Below are positions 1 to 9,292 of a stretch of 64,000 nt of DNA, one piece after another. The translations under genes were made by a program, and so were the position numbers. Within the stretch, counting starts at the first letter, position 1, and each line of letters begins with the position of its first letter. Source of the stretch: Bacteroidales bacterium F22 (GTDB lineage: Bacteria > Bacteroidota > Bacteroidia > Bacteroidales > Bacteroidaceae); NCBI GenBank assembly GCA_029541985.1, contig CP095414.1, positions 1-64,000 on the forward strand, read 5' to 3'. The notes beneath the pieces were generated by a model. It saw only the letters and a list, made by a program, of their open reading frames with translations. It ran no database searches and was not told the DNA's origin.

Positions 1-1413
1 ATGACTAAGAAACGATGTGACTTGGTCTGGGATTGTTGTCTGAAAATAATAAAGGACAATATCACAGAGCAAGCTTTTAATACCTGGTTTGTTCCAACCT
101 CTGCCTATAGCTTAGACGGGGATACATTGACATTACAGGTACCTAGTGGATTCTTCTACGAGTACATCGAGTCTAACTATACTGATATATTAAGCAAGGT
201 ATTGCATCGTGAGATTGGACCATCTGCTAAACTTCTTTACAAACTTCCCATAGATGCGGAAGCTGGAAATGAAGGGAGTATGGAACTACCGTCTGATAGC
301 CGATCTGCAATTATGGACAATGAGAATAAGAAGGCTAATGCTTCTGAAGCCCTATCTACACAAAGTGGAGGTAAGTCTTCAGGTGAGTCTTTTAATTCTC
401 AACTAAATCCACGTTATACGTTTGAAAATTTTATTGAAGGATTAAGTAATAAACTTCCTAGAAGTGTAGCGCAATCAGTTTCGGAGAGACCTGGGTTATC
501 TTTTAACCCCTTGTTTATGTATGGACCATCAGGAGTAGGAAAGACTCACCTTGCAAATGCTGTAGGTGTGCGTATTAAGGAGCAACATCCTGAAAAAAGA
601 GTTTTATATGTATCTGCACATCTTTTTCAGGTGCAGTATACAGACGCTGCAAGAAAAAATCAAATAAATGATTTTATTCATTTCTATCAAACGATAGATG
701 TACTGATATTAGATGATGTTCAAGAATTTACTGGAGAAAAGACACAGAATACTTTCTTCCATATTTTTAATCATCTACACCAAAATGGTAAGCAATTAAT
801 ATTGACATCAGATAGATCACCTATTCAGCTTAGGGGGTTCGAAGATAGACTTTTGACTCGTTTCAAGTGGGGAATGGTTACTGAGATGGAAAGACCTGGA
901 GTAGAACTTAGGAAGGACATTCTTCGTGAGTGTGCTAAAAAAGAGGGAATGGTATTTCCAGAACCAGTCGTTTGCTATATTGCAGAACATGCTACTCAAA
1001 GTGTCAGAGATTTGGAGGGTATCGTGACTTCTATCAATGCTAGAAGTGCTGTCTACAATAGACCGGTTGATTTGGCCTTGGCAGAAGAGTCTATGCAAAG
1101 TTTCTGCGTCAAAACTAAAACGGTTATTACTCAGGATGATATCATCAATAAAGTGTATGACCATTTTTCTGTGCCTGTGGAGACTATGTTCTTGAAATCG
1201 CGCAAGCAGGAGCTTGTAAGAGCTCGCCAGGTGACAATGTACCTTCTGAAGGAGTTAACGTCTCTATCGTCAAATAAGATAGGTAAAATCGTCGGAAACA
1301 AGGATCATACGACAGTGCTACACGCAATAAAAACGATAAAGGGACAGATTGATGTCAATGCATCATTTGCTGGGACGATATCTCAACTCATTCAAGAAAT
1401 TAAAGTCGGATAA
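1..1413 (+). CDS. dnaA: Chromosomal replication initiator protein DnaA
   Basis: DnaA binds DnaA boxes at oriC, oligomerises with ATP and melts the origin so that the helicase can be loaded. The 470-residue protein is of normal length. It has the N-terminal helicase-interaction domain (residues about 1-85), a low-complexity linker (about 86-135), the AAA+ domain with Walker A GPSGVGKT (175-182) and Walker B VLILDD (234-239), and the C-terminal DNA-binding domain IV with the DHTTVLHA signature near residue 435. The first base of the window is its ATG, so the window probably starts at the assembly's chromosome start. It is followed by a hairpin terminator and a long AT-rich gap before nrdJ, so it appears to be transcribed alone. 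Confidence 0.98.
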   Translation: MTKKRCDLVWDCCLKIIKDNITEQAFNTWFVPTSAYSLDGDTLTLQVPSGFFYEYIESNYTDILSKVLHREIGPSAKLLYKLPIDAEAGNEGSMELPSDSRSAIMDNENKKANASEALSTQSGGKSSGESFNSQLNPRYTFENFIEGLSNKLPRSVAQSVSERPGLSFNPLFMYGPSGVGKTHLANAVGVRIKEQHPEKRVLYVSAHLFQVQYTDAARKNQINDFIHFYQTIDVLILDDVQEFTGEKTQNTFFHIFNHLHQNGKQLILTSDRSPIQLRGFEDRLLTRFKWGMVTEMERPGVELRKDILRECAKKEGMVFPEPVVCYIAEHATQSVRDLEGIVTSINARSAVYNRPVDLALAEESMQSFCVKTKTVITQDDIINKVYDHFSVPVETMFLKSRKQELVRARQVTMYLLKELTSLSSNKIGKIVGNKDHTTVLHAIKTIKGQIDVNASFAGTISQLIQEIKVG

Positions 1414-1451
1414 TTCGTTTTGCTCTTGTCAATGAACTATTTAAGTATTAT

Positions 1452-1496
1452 AACCACGTCGAAGAAGCTTAATTTACTTCTTTCGTGGTTTTTTTT
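1452..1496 (+). terminator. Rho-independent terminator of dnaA
   Basis: An inverted repeat pairs AACCACG with CGTGGTT, extended by an imperfect GAAGAAG/CTTCTTT segment, and runs directly into eight T residues. It lies 38 bases after the dnaA stop codon. Confidence 0.8.
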
Positions 1497-1944
1497 ATGT
1501 TTTAAATGACTGACTCTAGATGCTAAAAAGATGTTTTTTATTAACTCTATTTATGTAATTGTTTAAGCACACTATTGTGTCCTGCTCTTTTATATGAGCT
1601 TGCCATTTTCTGTCCTTTTGCAGAATTATTCTTATAAACAGTCTCTTCTCATAAAAATTAATCTCTTTTGGTTTATTGTTGTAATTTTCTAAAAAAGACA
1701 ACAATTCTATGTGCAAAAAATCATAAAGTACTGATAATCAGCTGTTTATATATCAAAAGTAAAAACTTTCATTTTTAGGAATAAAAGTTAGTTGATTATT
1801 TTCATATTTTGCAAACTATTTGTAGCTTTGTAAGCATCAAAGTTTTTTAATCGTATTTGTACTTATAACAACTCATATAATGTATTACTCTCCATTATAC
1901 TATTACGACTTGATAAAAAATACAAATAATAAATATTAAATAGC
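1497..1944. other. Long AT-rich intergenic region between dnaA and nrdJ
   Basis: This stretch of about 450 bases holds no convincing gene. One 66-codon minus-strand open frame (1516-1716) has no recognisable features and looks random. I saw no DnaA-box cluster (TTATCCACA type) and no cobalamin riboswitch (no B12 box), although the downstream gene is B12-dependent. A TAGCTTTG -7-like element lies at 1823-1830. Confidence 0.5.
1823..1830 (+). promoter_or_regulatory. Candidate -7 promoter element for nrdJ
   Basis: TAGCTTTG matches the Bacteroidota -7 consensus TAnnTTTG. No TTG -33 element lies at the usual 17-23 base spacing, and the leader to the GTG start would exceed 100 bases, so the call is weak. 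Confidence 0.3.
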
Positions 1945-4500
1945 GTGAAAAATAAAAATTATTCTTATGATGAAGCATATGCTGCAAGTCTGAAATATTT
2001 TAATGGTGATGAGTTGGCTGCCCGTGTTTGGGTGAATAAATATGCTGTAAAAGATTCTTATGGGAATATCTATGAGAAATCTCCTGAAGATATGCATTGG
2101 CGTATAGCTAATGAAATAGGGCGTATTGAAGCTAAGTATCCAAATCCTTACTCTCCACAACAAATCTTTGATGTTTTAGACCATTTTAAATACATCGTAC
2201 CGCAAGGAAGTCCGATGACTGGTATCGGAAATAATTATCAAGTGGCTTCTTTGTCTAATTGTTTTGTCGTGGGACTTGATGGAAAAGCTGATTCTTATGG
2301 AGGTATCATACATATTGATGAAGAACAAGTTCAATTAATGAAGCGCAGAGGTGGAGTAGGACATGATTTATCTCATATCAGACCTCGAGGTTCTGCCGTA
2401 AAGAATTCAGCACTTACTTCTACTGGTCTTGTCCCTTTCATGGAGCGCTATTCTAATTCTACTCGTGAAGTTGCTCAGGATGGGCGACGTGGGGCTTTGA
2501 TGCTTTCTGTATCTATCAAACATCCTGATTCAGAATCTTTTATAGATGCTAAAATGGAAACTGGAAAAGTGACTGGTGCTAACGTGTCAGTAAAGCTTGA
2601 TGATGAATTTATGTCTGCAGTCGTAGAGGATAAGCCTTTTATGCAACGCTATCCCGTTGATGCTTCTGTCGAATATGCAAAGGTGGTTAAAGAAGTTGAC
2701 GCAACAAAAATATGGAAGAAAATAGTCCATAATGCATGGCAATCAGCTGAACCTGGAGTCTTGTTTTGGGACACTATTATCAGAGAATCTGTACCAGACT
2801 GTTATGCTGCCCTTGGATATCGTACTGTATCGACTAACCCTTGTGGAGAAATTCCATTGTGTCCATATGATTCTTGTCGTTTACTCGCTATAAACTTATA
2901 TGGTTATGTGCGTAATCCTTTTACTAAGGATGCGTATTTTGATTTTGAACTGTTCAAAGTTCATGCGGCACTTGCACAACGTATCATGGATGATATCATC
3001 GATCTCGAACTTGAGAAGATTGAACGTATCATGGCTAAGATAGAGAGTGATCCAGAATCTATGGAGGTTAAGAGTACAGAACTTAACTTGTGGAAGAAAA
3101 TATATAAAAAGACTGGTCAAGGTCGTCGTACTGGAGTAGGTATTACTGCCGAAGGAGATATGATAGCTGCTATGGGACTTCGTTATGGAACTGAGAAAGC
3201 AACTGATTTCTCAGTTGAGGTTCATAAGGCATTGGCACTTGCTGCATATAATTCTTCTGTACTTTTAGCGAAAGAAAGAGGTGCTTTTGAGGTATTCGAT
3301 GCAAAACTTGAAGAAAATAATCCTTTCTTGCAACGTCTAGGAGAAGCAGATCCTCAGTTACTCGAAAATATGAAAAAGTATGGACGCCGTAATATTGCGT
3401 GTCTGACAATTGCACCAACGGGAACTACTTCTTTGATGACACAAACGACTTCAGGTATCGAACCTGTGTTCTTGCCTGTGTATACTCGTCGTCGTAAGGT
3501 GAATCCAAATGATAAAGAGGTACATGTCGATTTCGTAGATGAAACAGGGGATGCTTTTGAAGAATATATTGTATTCCATCACAAATTTGTTATTTGGATG
3601 AAATTAAATGGCTATGACCCTGCGAAAAAATATTCTAAAGAGGAATTGGATCTTATGGTCAAAGAATCTCCATATTACAAGGCTACTTCTAATGATGTGG
3701 ATTGGTTGCAGAAAGTGCAAATGCAAGGGCGTATCCAGAAATGGGTAGATCACTCTATTTCTGTAACGATTAATCTCCCTTCTGATGTTGATGAGGATTT
3801 GGTTAATCAATTGTATGTCGAAGCTTGGAAAGCTGGTTGCAAAGGCTGTACAGTCTATCGTGATGGCTCAAGATCTGGAGTGTTGATTGCTGCGGAAGAT
3901 AAGAAGAGTCAAGAAAACAAGGGAGGGAATGAGTACAAAGAATTGTTTGGGGCTTATGAAAACCGTCCTAAAGAACTTGAAGCTGATGTCGTTCGTTTCC
4001 AAAATAATAAAGAAAAATGGGTGGCTTTCGTGGGATTGGTTGACGGAGCACCTTATGAGATATTTACTGGTCTTCAAGATGATGAAGAGGGAATCGTCCT
4101 TCCAAAGAGTGTCACTAAAGGACGTATTGTGAAAAATACGGACGAAGAAGGACATAGTAGATATGATTTCCAATTCACCAATAAACGTGGCTATAAGACT
4201 ACTGTAGAAGGATTGTCTGAGAAATTTAATCCTGAATATTGGAATTATGCTAAATTGATTTCTGGTGTCCTTAGAAGAAGAATGCCTGTGGATCAAATCA
4301 TTGCATTGGTCGGTTCTCTTCAATTGGATTCTGATAGTATCAATACTTGGAAAAATGGTGTGGAGCGTGCTTTGAAGAAATATGTTCAAGATGGTACTGC
4401 TGCCAAAGGAAAGGTTTGTCCTAATTGTGGAGAGAAAGCTCTTATCTACCAAGAAGGATGCCTTATCTGTACTAATTGTGGAACCTCTAAATGCGGTTAA
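1945..4500 (+). CDS. nrdJ: Adenosylcobalamin-dependent ribonucleoside-diphosphate reductase (class II)
   Basis: It reduces ribonucleotides to deoxyribonucleotides, using coenzyme B12 to generate the active-site thiyl radical and therefore needing no oxygen. The 851-residue chain has the first redox cysteine in SNCFVVG (C106), the NPCGE motif with the radical cysteine C300 and E302, the finger-loop motif APTGTTS near residue 492, and the KAGCKGCTVYRDGSR barrel end near 637. A long C-terminal extension follows and ends in a CPNC...CTNC zinc-ribbon. No N-terminal ATP-cone is seen. The start is GTG at 1945; the next residues already match the conserved YSYDEAYA-type N-terminus, so a later start is unlikely. 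It is a single-gene unit closed by a strong terminator. Confidence 0.93.
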   Translation: MKNKNYSYDEAYAASLKYFNGDELAARVWVNKYAVKDSYGNIYEKSPEDMHWRIANEIGRIEAKYPNPYSPQQIFDVLDHFKYIVPQGSPMTGIGNNYQVASLSNCFVVGLDGKADSYGGIIHIDEEQVQLMKRRGGVGHDLSHIRPRGSAVKNSALTSTGLVPFMERYSNSTREVAQDGRRGALMLSVSIKHPDSESFIDAKMETGKVTGANVSVKLDDEFMSAVVEDKPFMQRYPVDASVEYAKVVKEVDATKIWKKIVHNAWQSAEPGVLFWDTIIRESVPDCYAALGYRTVSTNPCGEIPLCPYDSCRLLAINLYGYVRNPFTKDAYFDFELFKVHAALAQRIMDDIIDLELEKIERIMAKIESDPESMEVKSTELNLWKKIYKKTGQGRRTGVGITAEGDMIAAMGLRYGTEKATDFSVEVHKALALAAYNSSVLLAKERGAFEVFDAKLEENNPFLQRLGEADPQLLENMKKYGRRNIACLTIAPTGTTSLMTQTTSGIEPVFLPVYTRRRKVNPNDKEVHVDFVDETGDAFEEYIVFHHKFVIWMKLNGYDPAKKYSKEELDLMVKESPYYKATSNDVDWLQKVQMQGRIQKWVDHSISVTINLPSDVDEDLVNQLYVEAWKAGCKGCTVYRDGSRSGVLIAAEDKKSQENKGGNEYKELFGAYENRPKELEADVVRFQNNKEKWVAFVGLVDGAPYEIFTGLQDDEEGIVLPKSVTKGRIVKNTDEEGHSRYDFQFTNKRGYKTTVEGLSEKFNPEYWNYAKLISGVLRRRMPVDQIIALVGSLQLDSDSINTWKNGVERALKKYVQDGTAAKGKVCPNCGEKALIYQEGCLICTNCGTSKCG

Positions 4501-4542
4501 GCATCGAATCTCTTCAGTTGTGATGAACTTCTCATCTGAATC

Positions 4543-4590
4543 TAAAAAAACCATCATATACTTCTAAAGTGTATGATGGTTTTTTTTGTT
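4543..4590. terminator. Bidirectional terminator between nrdJ and the MATE gene
   Basis: A stem of about 12 base pairs (CCATCATATACTT with AGTGTATGATGG) is flanked by seven A residues on the left and eight T residues on the right. It can therefore end transcripts of both convergent genes. Confidence 0.88.
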
Positions 4591-4614
4591 TCCTATCTTG
4601 TAGATGTGGACTGT

Positions 4615-5973
4615 TTATACAGTGGCTACTTTGTTCTTTCTAAATTTTATAAACTCTTTTCTCAACATATAAGCGGAAATAAGGCTTGCTAATGAATCTG
4701 CTATCGGGAAACTCATCCAGACTCCTACCGTTCCAAATAATCGAGAGAAAATTAGAAGTCCTGGTAGGAGAAATATTAATTGTCGGGTTAAGGATAAGAA
4801 GATGGCTTTTTTAGCGGCACCTATACTTTGGAAAAATATAGATGTGACCATCTGAAATCCAACAATAGGAAAAACGAGACAGACTAATCGCATCCCTTGG
4901 GAGGCTATTGAGATTAACTCTTCATCTGTTGTAAACATTTTAGCTAAGACGTTAGGACATAACTGCGCAGCAAGAAAGACTGAAGTCGTTATGGTAGTCG
5001 CGGCAATGATGGATAGTCGTAATACTTGCATCACTCTATTGGATAGTCGCGCTCCATAGTTGTATCCAGCGATAGGCTGCATTCCCTGATTGATACCCAT
5101 CACAATCATGGCTGCTACAAAAAAGATACGGTTGATGATGCCGTAAGCACCTATGGCCATATCTCCACCTGTTCGTGCAAGTGATTGGTTGATCGCTATT
5201 ATTATAACGCAAGAGGATAAATTCATAAAGAAGGGACTCAAACCTATTGAGGTCATCTCTTTAACTAATCGCCAATTTAAACGGTATATTCCTCGTTTGA
5301 AATGAATTAATTCTTTAGGATTTCGTAAAATATTTAACTGCCAGATTAATCCACAGATTTGTCCTATGACAGTGGCCCAAGCAGCTCCTTGGATTCCCCA
5401 ATCAAAACCGAATATGAATAGGGCATCAAGTACGGCATTGATACCTACAGAAAGGATAGTAGCTTGCATGCTTCTCTTGGGATGCCCACTAGAACGTAAT
5501 ATTGCATTTAGCCCAAAATATAGATGGGTGATGACATTTCCTATTAGTATGATAAACATGTAGTCATAAGCATAGGGCAATGTGTCTTCACTTGCACCGA
5601 AGAAGAGAAGTATAGGATTTAAAAAAACGAGTAAGACCACTGATAATAGTAGACCTAAGATGATATTTATGATCAGTACATTGCCTAAAATTAGCTGAGC
5701 TGTTTTGTGATCTTTTTGTCCTAACTTGACACTTAAAAGTGTGCTACCCCCTCCACCAATTAGGGAACCAATAGCGGCACTTATGTTCATCAGTGGGAAC
5801 GTTAAGGCTAGAGCTGATATGGCTAGAGCACCTACACCATGACCAATAAATATACTATCAATTAGATTGTACAAGCTGGCGGCTACCATAGCTATGATAG
5901 CTGGCGTCGCGTATTGTATTAATAACTTCTTGATGGGTGCTTTTTCTAAAGCTTTTATTTTTGCTGAATCCAT
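4615..5973 (-). CDS. MATE family multidrug/Na+ efflux transporter
   Basis: This is an inner-membrane antiporter of the MATE family that exports cationic drugs or metabolites in exchange for Na+ or H+. The 452-residue chain (from the chosen start) contains about twelve hydrophobic segments in two related halves. Family landmarks include YNLIDSIFIGHGVG near the N-terminus and an NQGMQPIAGYNYGA motif in the second half. The frame is open to 6042, but I place the start at 5973 for three reasons: the sequence MDSAKIKALEKAPI there aligns with usual family N-termini, AAAGGA precedes it by a normal distance, and a TAACTTTG -7 element at 6040-6047 would overlap the upstream ATG. The substrate cannot be predicted. 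Confidence 0.9.
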   Translation of the reverse strand: MDSAKIKALEKAPIKKLLIQYATPAIIAMVAASLYNLIDSIFIGHGVGALAISALALTFPLMNISAAIGSLIGGGGSTLLSVKLGQKDHKTAQLILGNVLIINIILGLLLSVVLLVFLNPILLFFGASEDTLPYAYDYMFIILIGNVITHLYFGLNAILRSSGHPKRSMQATILSVGINAVLDALFIFGFDWGIQGAAWATVIGQICGLIWQLNILRNPKELIHFKRGIYRLNWRLVKEMTSIGLSPFFMNLSSCVIIIAINQSLARTGGDMAIGAYGIINRIFFVAAMIVMGINQGMQPIAGYNYGARLSNRVMQVLRLSIIAATTITTSVFLAAQLCPNVLAKMFTTDEELISIASQGMRLVCLVFPIVGFQMVTSIFFQSIGAAKKAIFLSLTRQLIFLLPGLLIFSRLFGTVGVWMSFPIADSLASLISAYMLRKEFIKFRKNKVATV

Positions 5974-6039
5974 TCTATCCTTTTTCAATCTTATCATCTT
6001 ATGCTGTCTCTTCCAATACTTCAAGAGAAGACTCATGGT

Positions 6040-6047
6040 CAAAGTTA
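6040..6047 (-). promoter_or_regulatory. Candidate -7 element for the MATE gene
   Basis: On the minus strand it reads TAACTTTG, matching TAnnTTTG. It implies a leader of about 60 bases to the start at 5973. No well-spaced -33 TTG is seen. Confidence 0.35.
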
Positions 6048-6117
6048 CTCTATATTGTTCAATAAATGGTGTTGTATCGTCAAAAAAAGAAGTCCCTAGA
6101 GATTTATTTGCCTTAGA

Positions 6118-6149
6118 TTGATGAAATGTAATAAAAATTAATATCTTTG
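6118..6149 (+). promoter_or_regulatory. Bacteroidota-type promoter of the lipoprotein-DUF5723 pair
   Basis: TTG at 6118-6120 and TATCTTTG at 6142-6149 are separated by 21 bases, inside the accepted 17-23 range. The implied start of transcription is about 50 bases before the ATG at 6204. Confidence 0.5.
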
Positions 6150-6203
6150 AGACATAGGCAAGTCTAGAATTATGAGATAGCCGATCACAAAAAGACCTCT
6201 ATT

Positions 6204-6890
6204 ATGCATAAAATAAACGCTGTGTTTTTTCTGATTTCCTTCATGTTTCTTGTCTCATGTGTGCAAGATAAGCTTGATTTGAGTGACGATATCTCCTTGG
6301 ACACTGAAGTTGGTGGACTTGCACTAACCATTCCTTTAGGTGATGGGAAACCAACATATATTTCATCTGTTGTTGATTTTGATGTCCTTCAATCTACAAG
6401 AGATGAAGTACAAGATTTAATAGATCAAGCAGCTCTGGAAGGAGAAGTGATTGATTTGACTACTATCGAATATCATATTCCTACTGTGCATGTATATGCT
6501 GATATCCCCCATGACGATTTGGATCATATCGTTTCTGTAGATTGGAAAATTACCACAGATTTTGTAAATACTGTACCTGCTGGAGTCATAATCAGTGTCA
6601 GACCACTCAAGGCTGATGGTTCTCTGATGGATAGTAGTAAGATTGATGTCACTGTATCTCCGTCCTATATCGAAGCAGGGAATGGAGTCGATAGTCCTAA
6701 GACAACTTCTATTATCATCACTTTAGTTGCTAATGATAGTGCATTGCAAGATTTGGGTACTTTAGATTTTGAAGTTCAAGCTGCCATCTCTAATGTTGCC
6801 CAAGCATTTAAATTGGACAAAAACCAATATGTACAGTTTACTAATCTAGTTATTTACAATAATAAACCGATGGTGCTTGATCTTAATTAG
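6204..6890 (+). CDS. Putative lipoprotein of unknown function
   Basis: I do not recognise a named family. The 228-residue protein begins with a lipoprotein signal peptide whose lipobox ends at Cys19 (FLVSC), so it is probably a membrane-anchored periplasmic or surface lipoprotein. The rest looks like a beta-rich, acidic domain. It lies 39 bases before the DUF5723 outer-membrane protein gene and shares its promoter, which suggests the two work together at the outer membrane. Its role is unknown. Confidence 0.75.
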   Translation: MHKINAVFFLISFMFLVSCVQDKLDLSDDISLDTEVGGLALTIPLGDGKPTYISSVVDFDVLQSTRDEVQDLIDQAALEGEVIDLTTIEYHIPTVHVYADIPHDDLDHIVSVDWKITTDFVNTVPAGVIISVRPLKADGSLMDSSKIDVTVSPSYIEAGNGVDSPKTTSIIITLVANDSALQDLGTLDFEVQAAISNVAQAFKLDKNQYVQFTNLVIYNNKPMVLDLN

Positions 6891-6929
6891 ATTAATGACT
6901 CTTCTATTCTACTACTTAATATTCCGATT

Positions 6930-8384
6930 ATGAAATACTATATACAATCATTTTTCTCTATAGTTAGTTTGTGCCTTATTCTGTTTCTGACATCAATCAC
7001 GAACAAGATGCATGCACAGATATCAAATACTTCTTATTATTTAAGAAGTTCTATCTACAGGCACCAACTAAATCCTGCATACGATGCTCCAAATGATTAT
7101 TTTGCTCTTCCTATAATGGGAAACGTCAGTATAGGAACCTCCGGTAATTTTGGACTTAATCATTTTTTGTATGATGCTCCAACAATTAGTGCTTATGAGA
7201 CGACCACATTTATGAGTTCATCTGTTGATGCAAATAAGTTTCTGTCTAATCTCGAAAGGAATTCTCGCTTCGGAACAAATATTGATGTTCAATTGCTAGC
7301 TTTGGGATTTCATAAATGGAATGGATTCAATACTGTCTCTTTGTCATTGAGGAGTATCAGTCAGACTTCTTTACCGAAGGAATTGTTTGCTTTCATGAAA
7401 TTAGGACAAACAGATCCTATGGGGACAGTTTATGATATTTATGATATAAGCACTCAGTCACAAACCTTTGCCGAGATTGCTTTTGGTCGTAGTAAAGATA
7501 TCAATGATGAGTTGCGTGTCGGATTTAAAGTAAAGGGATTAATTGGGCTTGAATACATGAATGCTCAAATCAATCATATTAGAGCTAGTTTAGGGGATCA
7601 AGAATGGACTTTAGAAGCGGAAGGGATGCTTGAAACTGCTGTATTAGGTGGTCAGTTTGATTATGCTGATGTAGATGAGGATACTCCTGCTAATCATCGT
7701 ACTGTGGATAGAGAAATAAACGGAGTAGATATTGATTCTCCCAAATCAAGTGGCTTGGGAGCAGCTATCGACGCTGGAATCATCTTTCAGCCTAATGCTG
7801 ATTGGGTATTCTCAGCTTCTATAACAGATTTTGGATTTATTGCTTGGACTGATGTAAATACTGCTTATCAAGACCCATCTAATAAATATTCGTTCGATGG
7901 CTTTCATGATTTTGTCTTGGATGAGAATAACGTCAAGGAAGGTGATACTTCTCTTGGAGACCAATTAGATGATACGGGGGATGATTTTGCAAATGTATTT
8001 AAGTTTTATCAAGACGATGACCAGATAGGACATTCTAAAACAAAAAGACTCATGGCGACTGCTCGATTTGGGGCAGAATATACTATACCATTTTACAGAC
8101 GGGTTACTACTGGTCTGTTAGTTACCCATCATTTCAATGAGGTCTATTCTGTCTCGGAAGTTCGTCTTTCGGTTAATGTATCACCCGTGGAGTGGGTTGA
8201 TGGTGCTCTATCTATTGGTGTCGATACATTCGGTACTACAATGGGTTGGATGCTTAATTTTCATCCTGGAGTGATTGATTTCTTTATTGGAGGGGATGCT
8301 ATCTTGAGTAAAGTCAATCCACAATATATTCCATTATCAGATATGAATAATCAATTATCAGGAGGACTATCTATCACTTTTTAA
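6930..8384 (+). CDS. DUF5723 family outer-membrane protein
   Basis: The 484-residue protein has a Sec signal peptide ending near MHAQ (about residue 30). The next part, with YRHQLNPAYDAPNDYFALP and NVSIGTSGNFG, is typical of the Bacteroidota DUF5723 family, whose members are predicted beta-barrels. Alternating hydrophobic strands continue to a C-terminal SGGLSITF, as expected for a barrel ending in an aromatic residue. It is the second gene of a pair with the upstream lipoprotein. The function of the family is not established; a structural or transport role in the outer membrane is an inference. Confidence 0.8.
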   Translation: MKYYIQSFFSIVSLCLILFLTSITNKMHAQISNTSYYLRSSIYRHQLNPAYDAPNDYFALPIMGNVSIGTSGNFGLNHFLYDAPTISAYETTTFMSSSVDANKFLSNLERNSRFGTNIDVQLLALGFHKWNGFNTVSLSLRSISQTSLPKELFAFMKLGQTDPMGTVYDIYDISTQSQTFAEIAFGRSKDINDELRVGFKVKGLIGLEYMNAQINHIRASLGDQEWTLEAEGMLETAVLGGQFDYADVDEDTPANHRTVDREINGVDIDSPKSSGLGAAIDAGIIFQPNADWVFSASITDFGFIAWTDVNTAYQDPSNKYSFDGFHDFVLDENNVKEGDTSLGDQLDDTGDDFANVFKFYQDDDQIGHSKTKRLMATARFGAEYTIPFYRRVTTGLLVTHHFNEVYSVSEVRLSVNVSPVEWVDGALSIGVDTFGTTMGWMLNFHPGVIDFFIGGDAILSKVNPQYIPLSDMNNQLSGGLSITF

Positions 8385-8416
8385 TCGAAAGATAAACTTA
8401 TTTTTTTCTTTTCAGA

Positions 8417-8569
8417 TTACTTCTTCTGTTGTTTTAAATGAGCTTCTTCTGCAAGTTTTTTCTTGTAATTCTCGAGTAGCTTTGCTTTCTTTTCTAACTC
8501 TTTTTTTGCTCTTGCTTGATTTTTAACTAAGTATCGTTCGTATTGTTTATCAATAAAATTATCTGCCAT
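8417..8569 (-). CDS. Small highly charged protein
   Basis: A 50-residue lysine- and glutamate-rich protein, predicted to be almost entirely helical, starting MADNFIDKQYERYL. I recall short Bacteroidales proteins with a similar MADN-[YF]-[LI]-[ED]-K start, none with a known function. The frame is open to 8656, but that ATG lies inside the terminator hairpin of the neighbouring kor operon. A TACCTTTG -7 element at 8596-8603 fits the start at 8569 with a short leader. Confidence 0.55.
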   Translation of the reverse strand: MADNFIDKQYERYLVKNQARAKKELEKKAKLLENYKKKLAEEAHLKQQKK

Positions 8570-8595
8570 TTTTGTCTTAGGTTGATTAATGAACA

Positions 8596-8603
8596 CAAAG
8601 GTA
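8596..8603 (-). promoter_or_regulatory. Candidate -7 element for the small charged protein
   Basis: On the minus strand it reads TACCTTTG, matching TAnnTTTG, about 27 bases before the start codon at 8569. The -33 element is not obvious. Confidence 0.35.
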
Positions 8604-8626
8604 GTGCTTTTGTCCCATTTATAATA

Positions 8627-8666
8627 AAAGTAGCGATTGAAATATGAGTATTTCAATCGCTACTTT
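8627..8666 (-). terminator. Terminator hairpin at the end of the kor operon
   Basis: A perfect 18-base-pair inverted repeat (AAAGTAGCGATTGAAATA and its complement) with a 4-base loop lies 56 bases after the korC stop. On the minus strand it is followed by a T-rich stretch. Confidence 0.75.
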
Positions 8667-8721
8667 GGTTCATTTACAAGAATGATGTTCTTAATATCCT
8701 TTTCTTGATATGATTGATGTA

Positions 8722-9264
8722 TTACTGTTTACGAATAATTTCACCTCCACGGATGATTGCTTGTTCATTCATAGGAATCAAATGATGGTGACGTACAGGC
8801 AATGTTTTCTTTAATCCTTTCAGTACACTCTCAATGGCTACCATTGGCTTAATCTTAAGAAGTCCTCCAAGAACAATCATATTGAATGCCTTCGTATTTT
8901 TCATTTCTGTAGCTTCATCCATGGCGTCTATACAATAAACACCTATATCTTTACGAGTAGGGGGATTGATGATACCATACCCATCATAGATTAGGATACC
9001 ACCAGGTTTCACTTTACTCTCGAATTTCTCTAATGATGGCTGGTTCAGGATGATAGCAATATCATAGGTGCTCAAAATAGGAGACGAAATCTTTTCATCA
9101 CTTACAATCACCGTTACGTTTGCAGTTCCACCTCGTTGCTCAGGGCCATATGCAGGCATCCAAGTGACTTCTTTGCCATCCATCAACCCTGAATAAGCCA
9201 AAATCTTACCCATAGAGAGAACTCCTTGTCCTCCAAAACCAGCTATAATAATTTCTTCTTTCAT
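8722..9264 (-). CDS. korC: 2-oxoacid:ferredoxin oxidoreductase, gamma subunit
   Basis: This is the gamma subunit of a four-part cytoplasmic enzyme that converts a 2-oxoacid and CoA to acyl-CoA and CO2 while reducing ferredoxin. The 180-residue protein opens with the family motif GFGGQGVLSMGK (residues 9-20) and carries MPAYGPEQRGGTANV (36-50), both typical of POR/KOR gamma domains. It is the last gene of the operon, 28 bases after korB. 2-Oxoglutarate is the most likely substrate by synteny, but indolepyruvate or branched-chain 2-oxoacids cannot be excluded. Confidence 0.9.
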   Translation of the reverse strand: MKEEIIIAGFGGQGVLSMGKILAYSGLMDGKEVTWMPAYGPEQRGGTANVTVIVSDEKISSPILSTYDIAIILNQPSLEKFESKVKPGGILIYDGYGIINPPTRKDIGVYCIDAMDEATEMKNTKAFNMIVLGGLLKIKPMVAIESVLKGLKKTLPVRHHHLIPMNEQAIIRGGEIIRKQ

Positions 9265-9292
9265 TGCTTTTTATTTACTTGGGGTTAGCATT

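Noticed and set aside
1516-1716. 66-codon minus-strand frame in the dnaA-nrdJ gap
   Set aside because: AT-rich, no recognisable motif, no promoter or neighbour to support it; probably random.
1717-1944. Possible cobalamin riboswitch before the B12-dependent nrdJ
   Set aside because: No B12-box sequence or long structured leader was found; the region is mainly A and T.
1414-1944. Possible oriC with DnaA boxes next to dnaA
   Set aside because: No cluster of TTATCCACA-like sites was seen by eye, so no origin is claimed; a k-mer or GC-skew analysis would be needed.
3868-4557. 229-codon open frame on the minus strand opposite nrdJ
   Set aside because: It lies wholly antisense to a well-conserved enzyme and its terminator, and the translation shows no domain-like pattern.
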